A stretch of DNA of 64,000 nucleotides, from assembly GCA_020631735.1 (NCBI GenBank), contig CM036231.1:5545831-5609830 (forward strand). The letters are read 5' to 3'. The DNA comes from Saccharum officinarum (taxonomy: Eukaryota; Streptophyta; Magnoliopsida; Poales; Poaceae). The translations under genes and the position numbers were made by a program. Below the pieces are notes generated by a model. The model was given only the letters and a program-made list of their open reading frames with translations. It had not been told where the DNA came from and did no database searches. Positions 54,366 through 64,000 of the stretch are shown one piece after another (position 1 is the stretch's first letter; each line of letters begins with the position of its first letter).

Positions 54366-54844
54366 ACCCACCAATAACCCATTTCTTATCTCTACCCGGT
54401 CTCAATTTACTTTTCATCATTTTATTATGAGAGTAATAATAATCACATATTGTGAGTAACGGTAGGTTACTCACGCTATCGATAGCCTAAGCATAGCACC
54501 AAGGAAATCAAGTGTTTTAGGGGTAGAAATCAATCGATTTTCATAAACACAGGATCCACATCTAAGGGTCCAAATATAAAAGATCACATAAATACAAAAA
54601 TCAAAATAAAAAATAAAAAATAGAAAAATAAAAATTCAGATTAACAAAACAAATCAACAAATTATTCCTATGAAAGGCAAATTGGAAGAGTTTTTAAAAA
54701 AAGCAAAGAAAACATACAAATTTAAAATAAATGCCAAACAAATTAACAAATTATTTTAAAGGGAAACCAAATAAAACATACAGAAAAAACCAAAAAAATA
54801 ATCAGATGAATGTTCAAGTATTCTAACCATCCATGTTCGATTAA
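54366..54844. other. AT-rich, no gene recognised
   Basis: Includes an A-rich run (54,585-54,740) with short decayed repeats such as 'aaataaaaaa' and 'caaattaacaaattatt'. Confidence 0.5.
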
Positions 54845-55171
54845 GGCCTTGTTTAGTTTCGGGGTGTAAAGTTTTGAGGTGTATGGGGGTGTCGCATGTG
54901 GTGTTCGAATACTAATAAAAAATAAATTACAGAATCCATCAGTAAACCGCGAGTCGAATTTATTAAGTCTAATTAATATGTCATTAGCGCATGTGTTATT
55001 GTAGCACTTTATTGTCAAATCATTGACTAATTAGGCTTAATAGATTCGTCTCACAAAGTAGTCGTAATATGTGCAATTAGTTATTTTTTAGTCTATATTT
55101 AATACTTCGTACATGTATCTAAACATTCGATGGGATATGGTGTAAACTTTTAGGAAGAAACTAAACAAGGC
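54845..55171. repeat. MITE, GTTTAG-end family, copy 5 (long form)
   Basis: GGCCTTGTTTAGTTTC to GAAACTAAACAAGGC, a clean inverted terminus. It contains 'ttgactaattaggcttaa' and 'agattcgtctcacaaagta' as in the other copies plus about 60-80 extra bases. Confidence 0.8.
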
Positions 55172-57332
55172 ATAAACACAGAACTTACACCTAAATAGAG
55201 ACAGTAAATTACGGTCTAACAAGATGTAATCTAGGTTCACGGTGAGATGATGTGACGAGTCCCCGCACCTGGAGCAGCAGGTGTCTCCACACTCCGCGCA
55301 TGGTCCCAGCTGCATGCGGCGGGAGCCAGATGTTTGGATCGTGCAGTCTGCGTAACTGCATGCGTGTAGCGGGCCTGGGAGGAACAACGCCCAGAGGTGA
55401 CCATTTACTGCAGCACTCGCCTCACGCGACCAAAGTAGTCTATAGCAGCACGACAACTTGGGCATGAGCCTTGACGTGCCGCTGACCGCTAGAGAGAGAG
55501 GGAAGAGGAGCCCGCTTCCGGCCTCAACGCGCCGTGCGTCCTGGCGCGGTAGTGCTACGCCCTAATCTGCGGCGCGGCGGCGCCCGCCACGTTAGCGGCC
55601 AGCGGCCCGACCGCTGCCGCAGTAGCAGCTTCACCGCGCCGCCATGCATGGCACGGCGGCTTGATTTGGCCGTGCCATGGCATTAGGCGCGGCAAAAAAT
55701 GTTAGTTTTGAAGGAAAAAAATCAAACAATGTTACATTTCAAAATAGTTTTTAAAAAGTGTTAGAAATAAAAAAAATCCCCACTTTCCCTCTCTCTTTAG
55801 TATTTTTATTTCTTTGCTAAAAGGTGAAACTACCTTAAAGATGCTGATATAGCATCCTGCTATTTGATGGACATGAAGTCCTGTTGGGATTGGCCTAAAA
55901 GAGCAAGATTTCCTCGACGGTTTACTCTCTGGAGACAGCAGCGTGACAGTGAGCACAGTTGGAAACGATGGTTCTGGGTTTCCGGCAGCACCGGAGCAGA
56001 TGCGAACGAGGCCCGGCACGGGCACACACCGCACATGGCGGCGAGGTAGTTTAGGCTCGGTGGATCAAGGGCAGCCCTTGAAGATGGTGATCTGCGGATT
56101 AGTCGGGTTTGGCGGGGCAGCATGCGCCCACGGCCCTGCGTGATGGCGGGCTGAGTAGATACGAGTTCTAGAACACAAGCACGAGTCCACAAGAGCCCGG
56201 AAATCTTCCCGTCCGAACATTCGGACGGGAGACACGGTCCGATGGATTCCGCGCATGTTTCCCGCGCTGAACGGTTCCAGGCGCCACGTGCTTCTGCTTG
56301 CACGGTGTTCCAGCGAGGCGGCCCACGTGCACGAGCGATGGAGCGAGCGCAAGCGCGGGATTTCCGACCAGGAAGCCTCCAGGTACGTATGTTTTCTTTC
56401 TTTTTTAATACATAGATAGCGTGTCCGTGCGTTAACTTTTATACTAAAAACACATAGATCGCACGATAATATAACAGTACTATTAAATACCGATGTTAAA
56501 GTGACATTTAATCGAAAAAGCAAAGTTCGTGAAGGCCTAGCGTCACAGGATCACAAACTCAACGGTAGAGATAGCACAACAAAGAAATGCCATTTTTCTG
56601 TCGGTCATCAGAAACAATTTTTCTATCGATCATACATCACACACAAAAATTACGTCCATCTAAGTTTATTCTTTTTATCCGGTGTACCATAGCCTAACAG
56701 GGAAAAGAATAGACACGGATAGAATATATTTTTCCTGTCAACCTTTGATATAACACCAACAAAAAAAATCTTTTACTCTTACAGTGCAATCATTTGAAAT
56801 ATTAGCTCAAATCAAATATGGATCATTCATACAGTAGTCACATTAGAACACATCAGATCTTATAACATTATAAGTAGCATACACCAATGTTTGCCTAGTT
56901 TAAAATATTCATATGATGACATGTTTAGTGGATCAGCAACAAGTACTAATTAGTATACTTCAAGAAGTGTCAGGTGAACTAAGATGCCGCATTACAGAAA
57001 TGAAGCTGCCCAATAAAATTCAGTGCCTATTGTTCAGTGCTCTAGCACTCTATAGAAGGGGAAATAAATTGCCTAAAAAATCTAAAAGCATGGAGCTAGC
57101 TCGACAGCCATAAGCAATACCACATTTCATAGGCGCAGGAAGAGGCACATTCTTGTCTCACCTATTAATATTAAAGCCAAAAATGTAGCAGCTGCATACA
57201 ACTGCGTGAGATTGAATCTACAAGCACAAAAAAGTTGCATAAGATTGAATCTGCAAGCAAAAAAAAAAACAGAACTGGCCAAAGCTTAAAAACCATGTGC
57301 ATCTAAATGTAATATCTAGTCTCATGTCTCAC
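55172..57332. other. No gene recognised; edge of the chimeric region not located
   Basis: GC-rich patches at 55.25-55.68 and 55.9-56.35 kb carry overlapping frames without recognised domains. 'gtgtccgtgcgttaac' near 56,420 recalls sequence often seen near grass Helitron ends, but no CTRR hairpin was identified. 57,140-57,300 contains a diverged repeat ('gtctcacctattaatatt' versus 'gtctcacctattcaagt'). Confidence 0.4.
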
Positions 57333-57403
57333 CTATTCAAGTCAAAATGCACCAGCTGCATGTCTTCTGATATCTCAACTTGCACAGCTCCATAAGATAA
57401 GGT
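57333..57403 (-). pseudogene. Captured exon of a DP (E2F-partner) transcription factor
   Basis: 71 nt bounded by TTGCAG|ACC and AATAG|GTGAGA. Translates to A-V-Q-V-E-I-S-E-D-M-Q-L-V-H-F-D-L-N plus a split codon beginning AG (Ser), as expected for plant DP proteins, which read E-I-S-E-D-M-Q-L-V-H-F-D-F-N-S. Neighbouring DP exons were not found on either side, so this is an isolated fragment. The exon itself carries no stop. Confidence 0.65.
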
Positions 57404-58649
57404 CTGCAATAAAAATAGGTTCCTGATTATTCATGTCACAGACTAAAATTATTGCAAAAAAATTGCCAAAGTTCTAAAACCTTGTGCAATCTAGATGCTA
57501 CTGCATTTGCCCATCTAAAGTTATATTAATATAGAAGCATCCAAAAGAATAAATATAGAGAGGATAGGTAATTTGTACCAGAAAGCATCATTGTCTATGA
57601 GGTAACAAGTTTCCTGTGCTTTAGTCCTGCATGTTGAACAATGATGAAATGATAGTAGAATCACGAATCCAACTATTGCGGACAAATATCACACAAATGT
57701 AATAGCTACTATCAACAGTTCAATTTCAACGCTATAAGCATATACTATTAGAAGAACATGGGCAATGCGACAATTACCAGGAAGCACGTCTACTTGATGT
57801 ACATTCTGTTGAAATTGTCCAGATGAATGCCCCCTGCCAATTCAAAGAAACAACATGGAAATGTCAGAACAATGGAAAGCAGGCTTCTGTCATCACTTCA
57901 TCAGCAGGTCAATTCTATGATTAACAAGGAATCGGCAGCTGACCAGGTTGATACTCTCTCAAGATTGCAAACAAACCAATATGGCAACCCAAGTACCTCA
58001 CAGTTAGAAAACCAATATGTCAACCCAAGTACCTCACAGCGATTCTACTATCTTGAGTGGACATGCACGTGCGGCACGCACGTGGTTGTACCATTACCAC
58101 AAATTAAGTAAAGTTATTTACTCAACCAAAAAAACATTATGTAAGTCAGCAGCATATGGAATCAATGTTCAGCTGGTCAATTTTGACCAAAAAACATCTA
58201 ATGAAATAAGGGCCATAGGTGTACCTTGAGCTGGTCAATGTCGTCACCGTCTCAGGTCAACTCGATGGAGCTACCAGACCTACACCACCACGCCAAGAAG
58301 TGGATCACCATGTACAACACAAGTAAGCAAAGACAAATCGACACCTATTGCTCTGCGCAGATGCATAGATACCACAAAATGCCATGATATTTCAAGATGG
58401 ATTTCATAGTTAGCCCACCCACCCACCACAAAACTCTGTCCCTGCGAATAAAAGACAACATGGATAATGTTAGCATCTCCAAGTCATAAAATGCAATCTA
58501 TGATTAATTCAACTGTGTTAAATCATACAATGCAATCTATGATTAATTCAATTGTGTTAAATCTATGGATACGGTTTTCCTGTATAAGAGCATGGTTAAA
58601 TCAAACATATCAATAGTGAATAGTAATAACTATTTTATCATCAAACAGG

Positions 58650-58900
58650 GAGGACAAGCAAGTGATCTGTGAACTGATAGTTGCTGGCCCCTCGCAGCCT
58701 CGCCCAGCAGCAATGTGGCCTGCCTTGAGCCCCTCGACGGAGACAGCGTCGGCGGGGGAAGAGAAGGGTTGTGGCCTCCTCATTCTCGCGAATCTTGACC
58801 GTTGTTGGGGATCACATGTGGGGGGAGAGGAGTCGTGCTTGGGGCGGTTAGGGTTCCAACCCAAATCCCTGGTGCTAGGCATGGGGGAGAGGCAAGATGA
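58650..58900 (-). other. GC-rich 5'-end-like segment, possible further captured fragment
   Basis: On the minus strand it begins with 'aaccctaaccgccccaag', a leader-like telo-box context, then an open GC-rich stretch with an ATG near 58,781. It sits between BRO1-like and DP exons in the same orientation. I recognise no protein family. Confidence 0.3.
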
Positions 58901-59204
58901 TCTTAAATATGCATGTTGACATATTGGATGGTGACTGTGTACTAAAATTGATGGCAAAAAACTACTGATTACTGTGACACTAACAAAAACGAAACGTTCT
59001 AATCTCTTTGACATATTGGTTGAATCAATCCGTGCAAATACTATGCTGGAGAAAAAACAAAAACAAAATGACAAAGAATACTTACACACTGCAGAAAATA
59101 TTTGTGCTCTGCCCAAGAAATTAATTTAAGTGGCTTACCAATGATTGCAAATGCAATTTAGAAATGAAAATGATGAAAGAAGCAGAGTAAGATTGTGTGC
59201 ACAC

Positions 59205-59528
59205 CTTCGCTTCAGAATATTTCAATTTTACAAATAGAGCATGTTTTCTCCCCCATCCATCTGACAAAGGAAGCTCTGGGATGCTATCCTTAACCTGTTG
59301 AACAATAGCTCAGATATATAAGTGAACAAGATTGTTTCGTAGTTGAATGCACAATGAAATGGAAATTGTGGTATGAAATAATAGATTTATGCATTGCTAA
59401 GGCCTGATGATAGGACTGAGAACTGACACCTGTTTCCAGCATTTGATCATCTCACAAGCTAAGTGTCGTTTCACTGCTAATGTTGTCTTTGGGTTCTCAA
59501 TTGCTAGTACAAGCTGGATATCAACCAC
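59205..59528 (-). pseudogene. Two captured exons of a BRO1-domain protein gene
   Basis: Exon A 59,430-59,528 (33 codons: V-V-D-I-Q-L-V-L-A-I-E-N-P-K-T-T-L-A-V-K ...) and exon B 59,205-59,294 (30 codons: V-K-D-S-I-P-E-L-P-L-S-D-G-W-G ...). Both have intact AG/GT borders and phase 0 and join into one uninterrupted segment. I recall this segment from plant BRO1-like (endosomal targeting) proteins just before an E-A-K-A-A-A-Y-Y-F-H-G stretch. That next exon and all upstream exons are absent nearby, so this is a fragment. The family call is from memory. Confidence 0.6.
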
Positions 59529-60456
59529 CTGGAGGATATTAAGACAATAAGTGGCTCCAATTGAATCCTGATTGTTTACTTTCAATCAAAGCATCACCAC
59601 ACGATAATGAAAGGTTGCAACTTGCACAGAGGTGACAAGTAACAACCACAAATCAAATCAAAACAAGGTTGTAGGGCACCAAACTTCCAAAGCTTAGGAG
59701 TTAGGACTCAGGGGGCAAAAATCCCAGGACAATTTAGCAGCCGTGAGTCATGACCTGCTAAATAAATTCTCTTAAACTCTATTTCTGTGCAAACTAAACG
59801 ATGAACTGTCATAAGAAAGTTGACTTTTCTTGTTCATGTCCGTGTGTTTTTAGGCTGAGACGTAGCTAGCATGCTGGAAGTGCTAAAAATTTGCTAAATG
59901 ACGGTAGCACAAATACAGTTGATTGTTGAGTTAATTCGATGAATTTTGTGTAGGAGGAATGGAGGACGATGGCCGTCAAAATTACCATCTCGTAAAGTCA
60001 AATCCCCACGCATTACGCTACTACTACAGGCGAAGGGGAATTCCCCATTCAAAATCGAAAGACAATCGATCCATCCAAGCAGAGTAGGCAGCCGGGGCAA
60101 ATGGATCAATCAATGAAGGGAACGAAGAATAAGGAGAGGCGAGACCACTACAAAAATGAGAATGGGCTCCAAGTGATTCTCCCAAAAACGTTTCTCTCTT
60201 TGTGGTGTTTGGCAAAGCAATTCTATTCTAGTAATCCTACTGAGAATCTGAAACGTTTCTCACTGCCAAACACACCCATAGTTATCATCATCTCTAAAGG
60301 ACAAAGGAGTGCAACACAGTAAGATACAATAATACATGTCACGGTTCATTTAAGATGTGAGATACTTGAATGCTCCACAGAATCTATAAAGCCATCAAAT
60401 CTTCAAAATATTGTATCTCACGTCTTGGAGATTGGAAATTTTGAAAGCTAAGGTAG

Positions 60457-60652
60457 TTGAAACAAACCAGTTCTCAAGTTTTGAGTTTCTGAATGACTAG
60501 ATTCCTAACCAGACCACAGTTACTCAAATTAAAGAATCACTGATGTACAAAGACTTGAAACAAACCAGTTATCAAGTTTCGAGTTTTTGAATGACTGGAT
60601 TCCTAACCCGACCACAGTTACTCAAATTAAAGAATCACTGATGTACAAAGAC
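60457..60652. repeat. 98 bp tandem duplication
   Basis: Two adjacent units (60,457-60,554 and 60,555-60,652) start 'ttgaaacaaaccagtt' and end 'cactgatgtacaaagac' with about five differences. Confidence 0.92.
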
Positions 60653-60880
60653 AAACTACCCTAATTAAGTGTGGCCGCGGTGCGTATGAAGATCTAATCT
60701 AACATGAATTATAAGGGGACAAACACAATATAATAGCACAAGTAGTTCTATAAGTTTGCAATCACACCAAATCATGAGATAATAGACCAAATCATTTTCA
60801 CTCATTCACTACCCTGGCCTCAAATTAACCCAAGATAACAACCACATGGAGGGAATTTATAGAGTGGAAGGAAACTGAAC

Positions 60881-61229
60881 CTCAATGATGTTGCCGACGA
60901 GGTAGGGCAGCTGCTTGTTGAGCTTAATTTTCTCCTGGTTTTCCTTAATCTTCTCCTTGAACGACTCCAACTATAGGTTTGTCCGCTGCAATTCATCCTG
61001 GGTGCCGCAGAAGAAAAACCAAACAAACCCCATGGATCAGACGCAAAACCCTAACGCCGAGCGAATGAGGATTACAAAGCCGTGGGGACAGCACGCGGGG
61101 ATCTGATCTAGGATTGGGCTCGCTCACCTTGAGGACACGGATCTCGTTGTCGGGGAGGTGGGAGGCCTAGATGATGTCCTCCGTGGACATGGGGGCGAGC
61201 TGGTTGTCCTCCGCGGCGTCCACGACCAT
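60881..61229 (-). pseudogene. RPT5: Captured first two exons of proteasome ATPase RPT5, with stops
   Basis: Exon 1 61,128-61,229 starts M-V-V-D-A-A-E-D-N-Q-L-A-P-M-S-T-E-D-I-I, then TAG (61,167-61,169), then A-S-H-L-P-D-N-E-I-R-V-L-K. Exon 2 60,881-60,997 reads D-E-L-Q-R-T-N-L, TAG (60,971-60,973), [12 protein letters not shown] ... Y-L-V-G-N-I-I-E. This is the coiled-coil N terminus of 26S proteasome regulatory subunit 6A. Splice borders are intact (AAG|GTGAGC, CCCAG|GAT, GAG|GTTCAG). No AAA+ ATPase exons follow. Upstream, a leader with AAACCCTA (61,428-61,436) suggests that promoter sequence was captured too. The two stops preclude function. Confidence 0.88.
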
Positions 61230-61540
61230 CGCTGCCGTCGGGCCGGGGCACCGGATGACGACATCGCTGGCGGCCCGGCCCGCCTCTGCTCCCTAGGCTC
61301 CGGTACAAGGGTGCGCTAGACGAACGTGCGGAGGGAGGCCGGGCATCGCTTCGCACGAGGGAGGCAGATGGGGAGGGGGAGGGAGAGGGACAAGAGCCGT
61401 CGGGTGGGAGGGACGGGGAGGCGAGGCTAGGGTTTAGAGCGCGTACCACTAGGAGTACGTGGTGCGACCATCGACCTAAGCGCGAGGAAGAGAGTAAAGC
61501 AGAAGAGCGCGGCGTGCGCCGCCGCCGCCTGTGCCGTCTT

Positions 61541-64000
61541 TGAAACGACCTTGATTTTCCTCGAAGGGAAAATCTACAAATACGATTTATAATACAGTAG
61601 ATCACGAGAGTAATCCATCACATTATTAATTATCAGCTGATATCATAGTCATACATCGTAGATTTACAAGATACAAGACTTTACAACACTGGTTAACACC
61701 TCTATTACATTGTATTCTAGCGGAAACACGCGCGTCTTCATTAGAGTCAGTGTAGCGCATCAGCAGGCGGAGGCTCCTCCTTCACGGGCAATCATCAGAG
61801 TTGGCGTAGAATGTCAGCGACGTGGACTTCATCTTCCAAACCAAACTCGAGCGTAGGAACGAGACCACCTAATCCAAGTCCTCGTAGTTGTCGTAGATTT
61901 CGTCCAAACCTGTCCAAAATCTATCAGTACGATTGTACTGGCCACAGTCTCCCACCCTATGCTTTTGCGTATGCTTTGTGGTAAGTGGAATGCAAGAGTA
62001 GATGAAAAGGCCTATATATGGCTGTAGGTTTCCTATGCAAGTTCAACAAGATTTTATAATAATAAGTTCATCAAGTTTTAACACATCTCAACCACACGTT
62101 CTCCCAACCCAAACACACATCTCATCTCACTCTCTCTCTAGGCGGCAAGGTCGACTCCCGCTCGTACCTTGCCTTAATGGCCAAAGCCAGATCCAACACC
62201 ACAACCAGGGGAATGGTAGAAAGGACTCCTCTCTCTAATCAAGTGAAGTGTAGGTCATAGGAATATCCATATCCGCGGACGCGGCTATACGTATAGATCG
62301 ATCAACTATGCAGAGCGTGTACACCTGGAAATCCACAAGATCACCATCATCGGCGGTACCCCGCCTAGGCTGATGTCGACTGCCTCCCAACCGGTACGGT
62401 ACCACCCTACCACTCAGCCCTGGGCCACCTCAGCGTCTACCGAAACGCTGAGACTATGAGACGTAGTACCAGGCCCCAAGGTCACTACGCTGTCTTAGGA
62501 GGGTGTGGGCCCCCATGCCCGTACCTCCCTGCACTATCACCTTTCAACCTAGTAGTAGTGGCACCGCCCTAGTCAGTCGGGTAATCGTCTCCCGCCCATC
62601 GGGAGCGAGTGGTGTGCACGAAGGGTCCTATGATTCCGGTTCTCAAGACATACCAGTCCTTAAGGGAACTGGACAGGATATCTTCTCAAGGGGATAACCA
62701 ACACCCCGTGCCTCGACGGCACCTCCACCGGGGATAACCAACACCCCGTCTACTCACCATGCACCCGCCACAGGTACCTCTCTCGAGGGATGCCCAGGTC
62801 GCACCCCTCCGGCATGACTTGCCCCAAAGACTCATCGTAGGATCCTGTCCGATCGACTCAACCCTCACCACACACCCAAGACACATGCCAAGATCTCCCC
62901 AAGTTCATTATCCAGTTTTACCAAGTTATCGGCACCACATGCCTTATCCACTCATGTTATCCCTTCACCAAGCATCATATCATAGAAATAATGCGTAGTG
63001 AAAGTAAAGCAGTAAGTAGAATGCAAGTGTCTAGCCTAACAGCGGGTGTGCAAGGGAATAGGTTGCGACAAGATAATGGCTTACAAGCAGTCTACCATAC
63101 AACCTATCATAGTTCAATTGCAAGAAAGTAAAGCACTAACATCTATATGTAGCATGTCTAATAGGTTCTATGAGGTTGGGTGGGACGTGGAACACCTGTT
63201 AAAAGTTGTATCCGAGATCCTCGGTGCACTCGTAGTCGTACTCCTCCATAGTCCTTTCATCCGCATGGCCTTTCTCCAACGGGTTCTGATCCGATCAACG
63301 CTAACCTCGACGCAATTACCTCGATACAGCGACAAGCAAAAGAGCAATCAGACCACTAAACCTAGAAAGACTGCGGAAAGTGAGGCAACAAGGCACAGAA
63401 AGAACAACTACACCGAAAGAATGCAAAAGGAAGAACGACTTTAGCCTTCTCGGTGGATGTTCGATCCCTAGGCCAAAGAACAAGAGTGGTGATTTGCTAA
63501 GTACAAGCTTAAGCCTTAGCCTAGCTAGTACTTCCTGGGTCGATCGTGTCGACCTGTACGGCTTAAATAGAAATGGCATAGGCCTTAGCTCATCCTAAGC
63601 AAACACCACGGCTCATGACTTCTGATCCGAGCGTCATGGAGGCTGACGAGAACCGAAAGGCTACAAGCAAGAGAAGTCTCATTCTCTCTTAATCCGAATG
63701 CCATTATAACTTGACGAGAACCAAGAGAGGATGGAACAGGGGAGAAGAGAAGAGAGGTGGTCTACCTCTTCTAATACACACACCATGGCAAGAGATGGGG
63801 CATCAGAGGAAGCGACACACACACAACAGAACACAAGTGCCCAAACAACTTGTAGGGTACCATGACCTAGGTGCACTAAATGCACTGAGACATCTCTAGG
63901 GTTCGAAACGGTGCGGTTGTCACTGTGAGCACCAAAGAATTGCTATTGTCTAGAAGGTACAAGCATACAAGGGCTCGAGCACGAAAAAGCCAAAAGGCGG
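61541..64000. other. LTR-like noncoding sequence running off the window
   Basis: An abrupt change at 61,541 (TGAAACGACC) to sequence resembling a long grass gypsy LTR or LARD: tracts of polypyrimidine, a twice-repeated 'ggggataaccaacaccccgt' at 62,690 and 62,732, and no coding domain. No matching second LTR is inside the window, so neither the class nor the far border can be fixed. Confidence 0.35.

Noticed and set aside
55088..55465. 125-codon minus frame with Cys-rich middle (C-A-E-C-G-D-T-C-C-S-R-C-G)
   Set aside because: Runs directly into the GTTTAG-end MITE at its 3' half and lacks a conserved neighbour; the cysteine cluster looks fortuitous.
58241..58335. Short plus-strand frame H-H-A-K-K-W-I-T-M-Y-N before a GTAAGC
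   Set aside because: Looked exon-like, but no family was recognised and it is on the opposite strand to the captured exons; evidence too thin to list.

Overview
The window is nuclear DNA of a grass, most likely a panicoid grass near Sorghum, Saccharum or Miscanthus. This rests on intron-containing plant genes, GC-rich 5' coding ends, very dense miniature transposons, and nested, recently inserted LTR retrotransposons. It is not a bacterial or viral region. No CRISPR array, operon or convincing tRNA/rRNA gene was seen.

Host genes. Five loci look like real or probable genes: a DUF1677 cysteine-motif protein (3.03-3.40 kb, minus); a two-exon HAL3-type phosphopantothenoylcysteine decarboxylase of coenzyme A synthesis (8.38-9.12 kb, minus); a small basic unknown protein (13.42-13.68 kb, minus); a nine-exon GCR1-type seven-helix receptor-like protein (28.26-32.56 kb, plus); and a small hydrophobic membrane protein (35.13-35.48 kb, plus). 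They are independent loci with no shared pathway visible.

Mobile DNA. (1) A 6.8 kb Ty1/copia element (14,214-21,056, minus) has 513 bp LTRs, a CAGGT target duplication and an intact integrase/RT/RNase H frame. Its gag lacks an ATG, and the protease active site between gag and pol is missing. (2) A degenerate LINE fragment (about 21.9-24.36 kb) is split by a 988 bp hAT-type element. (3) A 1.07 kb poly(A) retroposon (26,949-28,018) has a 14 bp target duplication and lies in the GCR1 upstream region. (4) A 10.5 kb gag-only LTR element (42,443-52,916) has 2.4-2.6 kb LTRs rich in ACCGGACGCG palindromes. It sits inside an older LTR-retrotransposon-like sequence. (5) Many miniature elements: four of one hAT-like family, two back-to-back Tourist-like elements, a Stowaway-like element, five of a GTTTAG-end family and three of a GTTCGGCTG-end family. 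(6) A Micron-like sequence beside a (TA)n tract.

Chimeric region. Between 57.3 and 61.4 kb, isolated exons of at least three unrelated genes lie on the same (minus) strand: DP transcription factor, a BRO1-domain protein and proteasome RPT5. The RPT5 exons carry two stop codons. This is the signature of gene-fragment capture by a Helitron or Pack-MULE, although the ends were not found. The last 2.5 kb resembles LTR-retrotransposon noncoding sequence running off the window.

Exon boundaries, target duplications and motif positions were read by eye. Family names come from recalled conserved sequence, without database searches.
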